9,224 bases of DNA from Acidobacteriota bacterium. GTDB taxonomy: Bacteria; Acidobacteriota; Vicinamibacteria; Vicinamibacterales; 2-12-FULL-66-21. Under the pieces are notes generated by a model. The model searched no databases, was not told where the DNA came from, and worked only from the letters and a program-made list of their open reading frames with translations. Positions within the stretch are counted from its first letter, which is position 1. Each line of letters opens with the position of its first letter. Position numbers and translations under genes: made by a program. This document shows positions 1-7,436 of this stretch, one piece after another. The DNA lies in assembly GCA_020200195.1 (NCBI GenBank), contig JAIVJE010000369.1, positions 1,757 to 10,980 on the forward strand, in the 5' to 3' direction.

Positions 1-245
1 GATCCGTACTACGCGCGTGGTCTTCGCCAGCGTCGAGCAACTGAACAGATCCGCCATAACCAGCCTCCCAGTCGATCCGGCGAAGAGCGCGCAGGAGATC
101 GAAGCACCGCTCCTGACACTACGACCCCAAGGTAGTTGGGGCACCGATCGGCGCATGCTAGCACCGATTACAACTCCGTCAACAACAATGTCGGGGTCCA
201 ATGAGTGGATTTGCGGGACGACGCCACGTAAACTCTGGCTGCCGC
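1..245 (-). pseudogene. Possible degraded 3' remnant of glgC (ADP-glucose pyrophosphorylase)
   Basis: No intact gene is visible here. Read on the minus strand, one frame stays open from about 270 to the window edge. It contains DGVVIGASMRRSV, then SVRSGASIS, then CALFAG. These resemble the left-handed beta-helix at the GlgC C-terminus, usually of the form 'dG.iisGA.vrrSVls..vrVrSgA.v..silf.gv'. In another minus frame just upstream (about 243-191) lies QPEFTWRRPANPLIGPRH, which resembles the 'P.F...n..wPi.t' segment that precedes that helix in GlgC. The two parts are in different frames, the linker normally between them is missing, and the N-terminal nucleotidyltransferase domain would fall inside the glycosidase gene. 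If real, this is therefore a frameshifted, truncated remnant continuing left out of the window. The match is from memory of family patterns and could be chance in a GC-rich open frame. Confidence 0.28.
125..168. promoter_or_regulatory. Hairpin and spaced direct repeat upstream of the glycosidase gene
   Basis: CCCCAA (125-130) and TTGGGG (136-141) form a perfect 6-bp stem around the 5-base loop GGTAG. Directly after it, GCACCGAT occurs at 141-148 and again at 161-168, a 20-bp spacing of about two helical turns. CCGATCGG (144-151) is itself palindromic. The cluster lies about 105-150 bp upstream of the glycosidase start. It could be an activator or repressor site. There is no T-run, so an intrinsic terminator is unlikely. 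If the region is a dead glgC fragment, the repeat may be coincidental. Confidence 0.25.
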
Positions 246-272
246 TTGCGCGGGCGTTCCGGATCCAAATTT

Positions 273-3005
273 ATGTTTCTTCGAATTGCCGCCCTCCTGG
301 TATGTCCAACAGTGGGTCTCGCTCTGGCGACCTCCGGAGCCTCACGCGACGTACATTCCCAGGCGCCGCCGACACTGATTCCGAAGTTCGCGCTGAGCCG
401 GAATACGCTTGTGCTCGCGCGGCCGACCCGCCCCGGTTCGTTCTTCGACGTCGTCGGCCAGCGATCAGCGGTATTCGGCTACGAGAACCGCGCGCTCGAA
501 GCCTGGGTGTATCCGCTGAAGATCCTCGACGATTTCAAGTTGTCGTTTCGACTATCCGGCTACCCGCTCGAGATCCCTGGACGGGACGTCGAGGCGGGGA
601 TCGAAGTCCGGCCTGAAGCGACGGTCTTTACCTACGCGCACGCGGCCTTCACAGTCCGGCAGATCATCATGGCCCCAATCGACGAGCCCGGCATTGTCAT
701 GCTTCTCGACGTGCAAAGCACGCTGCCGCTCAGCATCGTGGCTTCGTTCCGGCCCCGTCTGCGGCTGATGTGGCCGGCTGGATCCATGACGGCGAACGCC
801 GGCTGGGACGATGTGGCCAAGGTGTATGACGTGGGAGAAGAGACCGGCCGATTCGCCGGGGTCATTGGATCGCCGTCGGCGCGGGATCTTTCCGTCATGC
901 CCTATCAGGAGGAGCCTCGCGACGAGCCGCTGCGATTCGTGATCGACACGCCGCCGGAGGCGCGCGACCGGCTGGTCCCCATCGTCATTACCGGGAGCAG
1001 CGCCGGTCGGACCGAGGCGAGGGCCGCCTACGAGAAGCTCCTGCAGGCGCTGAGAGAACAGTACGAGAAGACCGCAGCCCATTACGAGCAGCTCCTTCAG
1101 AACACCGCGCGGTTGACTACGCCAGACACAAGGGTGAACGAAGCGTTCGCCTGGGCCAAGGTGGGAATGGACAAGGGGATGGCCACCAACCCACTGCTCG
1201 GGACCGGTCTGCTGGCCGGGTTTCGCACGTCTGGAGACAGCGAGCGGCCGGGGTTCGCGTGGTTCTTCGGACGGGATGCGCTCTGGACGGTCCTTGCGCT
1301 CAACGCGGAAGGTGATTTCGCGTCGAGCCGTACGGCCCTGGATTTTCTCCGGAAGTTCCAGCGGGCGGACGGGAAGATCCCGCACGAGATTTCACAGAGC
1401 GCCTCGCTACTGCCTTGGTTCACCGATTACCCGTACGCGTGGGCGAGCGCGGATGCGACGCCGTTGTATGTCATCGCACATGCGGACTACTGGCGCGCGG
1501 CCGGTGACCGCGAGTTCCTGAAGACGCGGTGGGACTCGATCGTCAAGGCCTATCGCTTTTCGGCCGGGACCGACTCCGATGGGAACGGGCTGATTGACAA
1601 TACCGGCGCAGGTCACGGGTGGGTCGAAGGTGGCGCGCTCTATCCACCACACGAAGAAGTGTATCTGCAGGGCCTCTGGATGGAGGCGCTGCGGAGCATC
1701 GCGGAGCTGGCCGAGATCATGGACGATCCCGCACTGGCGCGTGACGCGCGCGCCACGCGCGAGCGCACCCGCGAGGCGGTCGAACGAACCTACTGGCTCG
1801 CGGATCGCGGCTTCTACGCGTTCGCCACCGCGCTGCCGCGGAAAGATCCAGCCGTGGCGGAAGCCGGACCCGGCCGCACGAGACGCCAGGCACGACTGGA
1901 TGCACTGCGAAATACCCGAATTGTGGACGAGGACACCGTGCTTCCGGCCGTTCCGCTCTGGTGGGAGACGCTCGACCCGGCGCGAGCGCAGTTGCAGATC
2001 GACCATCTTGGCGCCGGTGAGATCGCCACTGACTGGGGCAACCGAATCCTCTCCGAACGGAGCGAGCTCTACGACCCCTTGTCGTACCACTACGGATCGG
2101 TGTGGCCGCTGTTTACGGGTTGGGCGTCGATGGCAGCGTTTCGGCACGGCCGGCCGCATGTTGGACACCAATCGCTGATGGCCAACGTCCTGCTGACGTA
2201 CGACGGGGCGCTGGGGTACATCACCGAGCTGCTGTCGGGGGAGTTCAACGCCGCCTTCGGACGCTCATCTCATCATCAAGTCTGGTCGGAGGCGATGGTC
2301 GTGACTCCTGTGCTGCGCGGGCTCCTCGGAATCGAGCCCGATGCGGCCCGCGGCGAACTTCGATGCGCGCCAACCCTGCCGGCGAACTGGGACCGCGTGA
2401 CAGCGCAGCATATCGCCGCCGGCGACGCCCGGTACGGCTTCACGTTCGCGCGCACCCGCGGACGTCTGACGGCAACGATCGATCGGGACAGCCGAGGGGG
2501 ACAGCCGAGAGGAACAGCCGAGGGGGACAGGCGCGCCTCACGCGTCATCCTGGCGCCGGCGTTTCCGCTCGACGCGATCATCCGAAGCGTGACCGTCAAC
2601 GGGCGCGACGCGAAATTCGACCTTCGATCGGTGGGAGACGTCCAACGCCCGGAAATCGTCCTGTCCGAACCCGGCGCGCAGACAACCGTCGTGTTCACCT
2701 ATGAGCGTGGCACCGACGTGTATCAGGAGATCGAACCGGCGTCACGCGGCGGGCGAAGTCAGGGATTGCGCGTGCTCCGCTCCCGTGCCAGCGGCGACGC
2801 TCTTCAACTCACGCTCGAGGGGCGTGCCGGTCGCACCTACCCGCTCTCGATACGTACGTCGCGGACCCTCGGTGCGGTCGCGGGGGGTGAACTGAAAAGG
2901 AATACTTCCGGGGATCCGCAATTGATCGTGGCGTTCGAAGGATCCGGTGATCAGTACGTCCGCAAACAGGTGACCGTCACGCTCGCGGACGGTCTACCTC
3001 GCTGA
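273..3005 (+). CDS. Exported six-hairpin glycosidase, amylo-alpha-1,6-glucosidase / GH63-like
   Basis: This is a 910-residue protein, probably cleaving alpha-glucosidic bonds (debranching or alpha-glucosidase type) outside the cytoplasm. The ATG at 273 is chosen because it opens a signal peptide (MFLRIAALLVC, then a hydrophobic run to about residue 19-29). The in-frame ATG at 201 would bury that under 24 polar residues. No clear Shine-Dalgarno precedes either start. Residues ~35-270 look like an N-terminal beta-sandwich and ~290-690 the (alpha/alpha)6 barrel. Barrel marks are WFFGRD (330-335), DGKIPHE (366-372), a Dx[DN]G turn at 434-439 followed by GWVEGG (449-454), EEVYLQGLW (461-469), YHYGSVWP (605-612) and VWSEAM (670-675). 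E452 and E673 are candidate catalytic carboxylates by position, not proven. A beta-rich C-terminal domain follows. MGH1-like GH63 or GH15 membership cannot be excluded, and substrate is uncertain. It stands alone on the + strand and converges on the operon, overlapping its last gene by 12 bp. Confidence 0.85.
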   Translation: MFLRIAALLVCPTVGLALATSGASRDVHSQAPPTLIPKFALSRNTLVLARPTRPGSFFDVVGQRSAVFGYENRALEAWVYPLKILDDFKLSFRLSGYPLEIPGRDVEAGIEVRPEATVFTYAHAAFTVRQIIMAPIDEPGIVMLLDVQSTLPLSIVASFRPRLRLMWPAGSMTANAGWDDVAKVYDVGEETGRFAGVIGSPSARDLSVMPYQEEPRDEPLRFVIDTPPEARDRLVPIVITGSSAGRTEARAAYEKLLQALREQYEKTAAHYEQLLQNTARLTTPDTRVNEAFAWAKVGMDKGMATNPLLGTGLLAGFRTSGDSERPGFAWFFGRDALWTVLALNAEGDFASSRTALDFLRKFQRADGKIPHEISQSASLLPWFTDYPYAWASADATPLYVIAHADYWRAAGDREFLKTRWDSIVKAYRFSAGTDSDGNGLIDNTGAGHGWVEGGALYPPHEEVYLQGLWMEALRSIAELAEIMDDPALARDARATRERTREAVERTYWLADRGFYAFATALPRKDPAVAEAGPGRTRRQARLDALRNTRIVDEDTVLPAVPLWWETLDPARAQLQIDHLGAGEIATDWGNRILSERSELYDPLSYHYGSVWPLFTGWASMAAFRHGRPHVGHQSLMANVLLTYDGALGYITELLSGEFNAAFGRSSHHQVWSEAMVVTPVLRGLLGIEPDAARGELRCAPTLPANWDRVTAQHIAAGDARYGFTFARTRGRLTATIDRDSRGGQPRGTAEGDRRASRVILAPAFPLDAIIRSVTVNGRDAKFDLRSVGDVQRPEIVLSEPGAQTTVVFTYERGTDVYQEIEPASRGGRSQGLRVLRSRASGDALQLTLEGRAGRTYPLSIRTSRTLGAVAGGELKRNTSGDPQLIVAFEGSGDQYVRKQVTVTLADGLPR
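2488..2530 (+). repeat. 13-bp tandem repeat inside the glycosidase gene
   Basis: ACAGCCGAGGGGG occurs at 2488-2500, as the variant ACAGCCGAGAGGA at 2501-2513, and again exactly at 2514-2526. It is followed by a partial ACAG. Three units of 13 bp make 39 bp, so the reading frame holds at this copy number. They encode a polar Gly/Arg-rich stretch at about residues 739-752, probably a surface loop of the C-terminal domain. Gain or loss of a single unit would shift the frame and remove the last ~160 residues. Confidence 0.85.
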
Positions 3006-4655
3006 ACTTTCCCTGATGGTGACGACGCGGCGGCCTTCTACGTCATTCAGGATCTCGGTCTTGCCGCCCGGCCACTTGACCTCAATCTGATCCGCTTTGC
3101 GGTGCTTGCCAAGTCCGAAGTGCAGCCGGAGGTCGTCGTGCGAGTAATAACTGGACTGGCTCAGAACCGCGCGGGCCTGCCGGCGGCCGCCGGCGGTGAC
3201 GACGACCGTTGCGCCGATAGCGGACTTGTTCGACACAGTCCCTTCGAGCTTGATCACCACCCATCCTTGACCGCCTGAATAGTCGTTTCTGAGTAGTGAC
3301 GGCGGTTCGTTCATGTTCATGATCAACACGTCGATGTCGCCGTCGTTGTCCACGTCCCCAAAGGCGGCGCCACGGCTCGAATGCGCGACCGAGGCGTGGC
3401 CGCTCTGGGCTGTGACGTTTTCGAAGGCGGCCTGTCCCGTGTTCCGAAACACCAGCCGGGGGCCGCGATGCGGATACTGCGGGAGGATCCGTTCGATCTC
3501 CGGGTACACGTTCCCGGTCACGTAGAAGAGATCCTGCAGGCCGTCGTTGTCCAGGTCGGGCATCCCCGCGCCCCACTCCACGTACCGATTCTCGACCGCC
3601 AATCCTGCAGCTGCGGCGACGTCTTCGAACAACCCTTTGCCGAGGTTGCGATAGAGCGCCGGCATGTCGTCGGCGAAATGGAACGTACCGTCCCGATTGT
3701 TTCGGTACAGGATCGCGGCGGTCGAATCCGAGGCGACATAAATGTCGGGCCAGGCATCGGCATCCAGATCAACGGCAAAGGCCGTCATGGGATAACGTCC
3801 CGTGACCTTGGCAATCCCGGATGTCGCCGACACATCGGCGAATGTTCCGTCGCCGCGATTGCGATACAGCAGGCTCGTGTCAGTGGGCAGCCCCTTGGGA
3901 CCGCAATTGACCGGTATGCCCTTCCAGAGACAGTTCACGCCGTCCCCCGGTTCTGTCGCGGTGGCGAGATCGAGGCGCAGGTAGTTGGCCACGAACAGAT
4001 CAAGCTTGCCGTCACGATCGTAGTCGACGAAGGTGCACCCCGAGCCCCAGCGCAGCCCAGGCACTGAGAGGCCCGCGCGACTGGTAACGTCCTCGAACCG
4101 GTCGCCGCCGCGATTCCGATAGAGCACGTTCTGGCCGTAGTAGGTGAGAAAGAGGTCGGTCCACCCGTCGTTGTCGTAGTCACCGGCGCAGACGCTCGAG
4201 GCCCATCCGGTCCGGCGCAGCCCTGCCGGATCGGTCACATCCTGAAACGTGCCGTCCCGCCGGTTCCGGTACAAGCGGTTCGTCGGCGCTGACCCGGCCG
4301 GATATTCCATTTCCTGCCGGGTGCCGACTTTCAGGGTTGTGCCGCTCAGCGTCAGCGCGTCCAGCCACCCATCATTGTCGTAGTCAATGAACGCCACGCC
4401 GGAGCCATTGGTCTCGATGATGAACCGCTTGCGATCAATGCCGCCGTACAGAGTCGGTTCGCGGAGCCCCGCGCGCCCGGCGATGTCGACGAACGTCACC
4501 CCCCAGGCGGGCTGGGTTTCTCGTGCAGTCGGCTGTGCGAACGCGAGCAGACCGGCACAGAGAATAAAGAATGACGGAAGGAAGGAGCGCGCACGCACCG
4601 ACGAAGTGGGCAACTCAGCGGCCCGCCTGACCCTGGAGACGCTCAGCGATGGCAA
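2994..4655 (-). CDS. CRTAC1-family FG-GAP repeat protein with C-terminal ASPIC/UnbV domain (short paralog)
   Basis: Up to 553 residues, predicted exported, last gene of the operon. It has an N-terminal signal sequence (RARSFLPSFFILCAGLLAFA), then FG-GAP/VCBS blades marked by calcium-loop motifs at residues 91-99 (DYDNDGWLD), 159-167, 211-219, 296-304 (degenerate DLDADAWPD), 367-375 and 434-442. An ASPIC/UnbV domain lies at ~478-545. C242 and C251 flank KGIPV and precede CGPKGLP, as in the upstream paralog. It aligns with that 591-residue paralog throughout but lacks one 39-residue stretch after DGTF (322-325), leaving six calcium loops instead of seven. The start is uncertain. The TTG at 4655 overlaps the upstream TPR gene by 41 bp with poor Shine-Dalgarno support. 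A GTG at 4598 gives a tidier signal peptide and no overlap. The 3' end overlaps the convergent glycosidase by 12 bp. Function of bacterial members is unknown; beta-propeller binding is inferred. Confidence 0.9.
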   Translation of the reverse strand: MPSLSVSRVRRAAELPTSSVRARSFLPSFFILCAGLLAFAQPTARETQPAWGVTFVDIAGRAGLREPTLYGGIDRKRFIIETNGSGVAFIDYDNDGWLDALTLSGTTLKVGTRQEMEYPAGSAPTNRLYRNRRDGTFQDVTDPAGLRRTGWASSVCAGDYDNDGWTDLFLTYYGQNVLYRNRGGDRFEDVTSRAGLSVPGLRWGSGCTFVDYDRDGKLDLFVANYLRLDLATATEPGDGVNCLWKGIPVNCGPKGLPTDTSLLYRNRGDGTFADVSATSGIAKVTGRYPMTAFAVDLDADAWPDIYVASDSTAAILYRNNRDGTFHFADDMPALYRNLGKGLFEDVAAAAGLAVENRYVEWGAGMPDLDNDGLQDLFYVTGNVYPEIERILPQYPHRGPRLVFRNTGQAAFENVTAQSGHASVAHSSRGAAFGDVDNDGDIDVLIMNMNEPPSLLRNDYSGGQGWVVIKLEGTVSNKSAIGATVVVTAGGRRQARAVLSQSSYYSHDDLRLHFGLGKHRKADQIEVKWPGGKTEILNDVEGRRVVTIRESSAR

Positions 4656-5664
4656 ATTCCCGCTTCGCGTCCTCGAGCCTGCCCATCTGCTGAAACAGCT
4701 GCCCGAGGAGATAGTGCGCCGACCTGTTGTTCGGGTCGTACTGGATCGCGCGGGTCAGCATCCCTTCAGCTGTTGCGGGCTGGCCCTTCTTCATGTAGGC
4801 CTTGCCGAGCACGATGTACGGTGCGCTGTAGAATGGGTTCAGCCAGATGGATTTCTGCAGGGCGGCAATGCTTTCATCCCACTTCCCCTGGCGCACCAGC
4901 GCGTCGCCAAGCTGGGAAAACGCCATCGCGTTGGCCGGATTCAGCGCGATCTCGCGCTCGGTCAGAGCGATGCCTTCGTCCAGGCGGCCTCGGAAGATCG
5001 CCAACTGGCCCAGCAGCGCGTGTGCCTGCGGCAGTTTCGGATCTTTCTCGATCGCCCGCTTCAACTCCGTCTCGGCGGCAGCTTCGAACTCCAGCCGGAT
5101 CATCATCTGCGCGGCGACGAGATGCGCCGCGGGCGAATCCGGCGCGACACCGAACGTCGCCGCGAAGACGTGCCGGGCGCGATCCGGCTGCTGCGTCTGC
5201 ACGTACGCCTGGCCGAGGACGTAACCCAGCTCGGCGTTCCCCGCGGCCCAGACACGCGTCGCCTCCAGCAACGGGACCGCTTCGGCGAAACGGCCCACGA
5301 CGAAGTTGGCGAGCCCGAGAACCTGGACCGCTTCCCTCTGCTCGAGCGAGCCCTCCGGGAGCTTGCCGACGACTTGCGCCAACTGTTCGATGGCGCGCAG
5401 GTGATCGTCGGCGTGGTAATACGCGACGCCGAGCAGGTGCGCCACATCTGTTCGCCCGGGCTCGTCCAGTGGTTTCAGCTTCTCAATCGCCGCGCGCGGT
5501 CTCCCCTGGTTGATTAGCAGACGGGCTTCTGACAACATCGTCGTGCGATCCCCGCTTGCGCTCGCCTGCTGGTCCTGCGCAACCACGCGGCCAACGAACG
5601 CCATTGCGAGTGTGATCGAGGCAATGACCAGGACGCACGACCGGCCGACTGTGGAGTGAGTCAT
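4615..5664 (-). CDS. Exported TPR-repeat protein (349 aa)
   Basis: A 349-residue alpha-solenoid, probably a protein-protein scaffold in the periplasm or at the cell surface. The ATG at 5664 is chosen because it overlaps the upstream gene's stop as ATGA, has GGAG just before it, and opens a signal peptide with a likely cut at VVA/QD (about residue 29). A longer open frame to 5949 only adds Arg-rich residues that are out-of-frame sequence of the upstream gene. About nine TPR-like units run from ~42 to 347. The later ones (179-347) are most regular, with typical G-A-N/D-P spacing such as LGQLAIFRGRLDEGIALT and ALVRQGKWDESIAALQ. The first units are degenerate. It is the second TPR gene of the operon and sits between two CRTAC1-type genes. 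No enzymatic motif is seen, and partners are unknown. A complex with the adjacent propeller proteins is inference from the coupling alone. Confidence 0.9.
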   Translation of the reverse strand: MTHSTVGRSCVLVIASITLAMAFVGRVVAQDQQASASGDRTTMLSEARLLINQGRPRAAIEKLKPLDEPGRTDVAHLLGVAYYHADDHLRAIEQLAQVVGKLPEGSLEQREAVQVLGLANFVVGRFAEAVPLLEATRVWAAGNAELGYVLGQAYVQTQQPDRARHVFAATFGVAPDSPAAHLVAAQMMIRLEFEAAAETELKRAIEKDPKLPQAHALLGQLAIFRGRLDEGIALTEREIALNPANAMAFSQLGDALVRQGKWDESIAALQKSIWLNPFYSAPYIVLGKAYMKKGQPATAEGMLTRAIQYDPNNRSAHYLLGQLFQQMGRLEDAKREFAIAERLQGQAGR

Positions 5665-7436
5665 TCTCCAGGCTGGATCACGACGCCGCTTCCCTCTTTG
5701 ACGATCACAATTCGATCGATTCCGACGTCCGTCCAGCGCTCGTGGAGGCCGCTGGGCCAGCGGATCTCGAGCCGTTCGATACCTGGCGATCGCCCAAGCC
5801 CGAAGTGGACGCGCAGATCGTTCTGCGAATAGTAGCTGCCGCCTCCGCGCACTTCCTCCACCTGCACACCGGCGGTGCTGACCAGCCTGACGCGTGCGCC
5901 GATCGCGCTGCGGTTCGAGCGCGTTCCGAGCAGTTTCAGTGTCAGCCAATGAGCGTCGCGTGGCGAATCGAGCCTGAAAAGATCCGGTTCGGCATGCACG
6001 TTGTTGACGACAACGTCGGTGTCCCCATCGTTGTCGAGGTCGGCAAACGCCGCTCCCCGGCCTGCTGCCGGTGTCGTGACCGGCGGCCCCAATTGTTCGG
6101 AGATGTCCTCGAATCGCCCGGTGCCGAGATTACGGTACACGACCTTCCGCTGCTTATATGGGGCTTCGGTCTTCAGACGCGCGACTTCCGGGTACACGTG
6201 GCCGTTGACCAGGAACAGGTCGAGCCACCCGTCGTTGTCCAGATCGAGGAAGCCGACGCCCCATCCGAGCCAGCGTGTGTTCAGGCCAATCCCGCCGGCA
6301 AACGTGCGATCTTCGCAGAAGCCTTTGCCATCGTTGGCATACAGCGTCGAGGTGTCACCCGCGAAGTTCGTCTTGAACAGGTCGGTCGTGCCATTCCGAT
6401 CGTAATCTCCCACCGCGACACCCATGCCGGCCTGTGGCTTGCCGTCCTGGCTATACGCGCAGCCTGCCTCGACGGCGACATCCGTGAAGGTGCCGTCGGT
6501 CTTGTTCAGATATAGCGCGCTCGGATTCGAGTCGTTCGCCACGTAAACATCGACCCAGCCGTCGTCATTGAAGTCGAGCGTGCTCACGCCGAGGCCATAC
6601 GTCCCGCTGGCGCGTGTGATGCCAGCCCGCTCGGACACGTCCTCGAATGTGCCCTTGCCCGTATTGCGGTACAGAACATTCTTGCCGCCCGGCAGTCCCG
6701 GCGGCCCGCACGCGACCGGAATACCCTTATAGCGGCACAAGCCGGACTCGGGGACGGGCGCCGACACCAGGTCGAAATCGATGTAGTTGGCGGCGAAGAG
6801 ATCGAGGCGGCCGTCCCGGTCGTAGTCGAGGAAGGCGCAGCCGGCGCCCCAGCGCGTCTTCTTCGTCTGCAGCCCGGCCGAAGTGGTGACGTCCTCGAAC
6901 GATCCATCACCGCGATTGCGATACAGACGGTTCTGTCCCCAGTACGTCACGAACAGATCGTCATACCCGTCGTTGTCATAGTCGCCGGCGCAGGCCCCCT
7001 GCCCCCAACCGCTCTGGGCCAGGCCCGCCTTGACCGTGACGTCTTCGAAGGTGCCGTCGCGCTTGTTGCGGTAGAGATGATTGGTTGGCGCGCCGCCACG
7101 CGGAAAGCCCTCGAGGACGGATCCGTTGACCAGAAAAATGTCGAGCCATCCGTCGGCGTCAAAATCAAACACCGCAACGCCACATCCCGTCGTCTCGAGC
7201 AGATACTTGTTGGTCTCTTTACCGCCGAAGATGGTCATTGCCGTCAGTCCGGCCTCCCGGGCTGTGTTCTTGAACGAGAATCCAAATGCTGCGTCCGGGA
7301 GGCCCCAGGTCGCGGCGCCGAGCGCCGCCGCGGTGAGGATCATGCCGGTCGCCAGCAGGACGGCGAACAGCGATCGTCTTCGAAACACATTGCCGGTGGG
7401 ACGACGGCCGCGGTCGTAGGCCTCCCGAAGGATCAT
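5661..7436 (-). CDS. CRTAC1-family FG-GAP repeat protein with C-terminal ASPIC/UnbV domain (full-length paralog)
   Basis: A 591-residue exported protein. The ATG at 7436 overlaps the upstream TPR stop by 4 bp (ATGA) and has no Shine-Dalgarno, which fits translational coupling. An Arg-rich N-region with FRRRSLFAVLLA at 18-29 leads into a hydrophobic segment to about residue 42, a signal peptide; Tat export is possible but the motif is not canonical. Seven FG-GAP/VCBS calcium loops follow, at 91-99 (DFDADGWLD), 152-160, 204-212, 288-296, 344-352 (DYDRNGTTD), 398-406 and 466-474, as expected for a seven-bladed propeller. An ASPIC/UnbV domain (PF07593 type) covers ~510-577. C234 and C243 flank KGIPV and precede CGPPGLP, perhaps a disulfide. 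Most blades carry the LYRN..DGTFEDV.. AGL pattern. The family takes its name from human cartilage acidic protein 1; the bacterial role is unknown, and calcium-dependent surface or periplasmic binding is inference. Confidence 0.93.
   Translation of the reverse strand: MILREAYDRGRRPTGNVFRRRSLFAVLLATGMILTAAALGAATWGLPDAAFGFSFKNTAREAGLTAMTIFGGKETNKYLLETTGCGVAVFDFDADGWLDIFLVNGSVLEGFPRGGAPTNHLYRNKRDGTFEDVTVKAGLAQSGWGQGACAGDYDNDGYDDLFVTYWGQNRLYRNRGDGSFEDVTTSAGLQTKKTRWGAGCAFLDYDRDGRLDLFAANYIDFDLVSAPVPESGLCRYKGIPVACGPPGLPGGKNVLYRNTGKGTFEDVSERAGITRASGTYGLGVSTLDFNDDGWVDVYVANDSNPSALYLNKTDGTFTDVAVEAGCAYSQDGKPQAGMGVAVGDYDRNGTTDLFKTNFAGDTSTLYANDGKGFCEDRTFAGGIGLNTRWLGWGVGFLDLDNDGWLDLFLVNGHVYPEVARLKTEAPYKQRKVVYRNLGTGRFEDISEQLGPPVTTPAAGRGAAFADLDNDGDTDVVVNNVHAEPDLFRLDSPRDAHWLTLKLLGTRSNRSAIGARVRLVSTAGVQVEEVRGGGSYYSQNDLRVHFGLGRSPGIERLEIRWPSGLHERWTDVGIDRIVIVKEGSGVVIQPGE

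Noticed and set aside
211..234. TTGCGG / TAAACT as a promoter for the glycosidase
   Set aside because: The spacing is only 12 bp, too short for a sigma-70 type promoter.
17..616. 199-residue open frame at the left end of the + strand
   Set aside because: It runs out of frame into the glycosidase gene and has no recognisable domain; its first part is antisense to the GlgC-like remnant.
552..2171. Long open frames on the minus strand opposite the glycosidase
   Set aside because: The + strand frame has clear barrel motifs; the opposing frames are low-complexity and lack start signals.
4387..5517. 376-residue open frame on the + strand
   Set aside because: Antisense to the TPR gene; composition is typical of a GC-rich shadow frame, with no motif or start signal.
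5665..5949. N-terminal extension of the 349-residue TPR protein to a start at 5949
   Set aside because: The extra ~95 residues are Arg-rich, lie over the conserved ASPIC/UnbV coding region of the upstream gene, and would bury the signal peptide.
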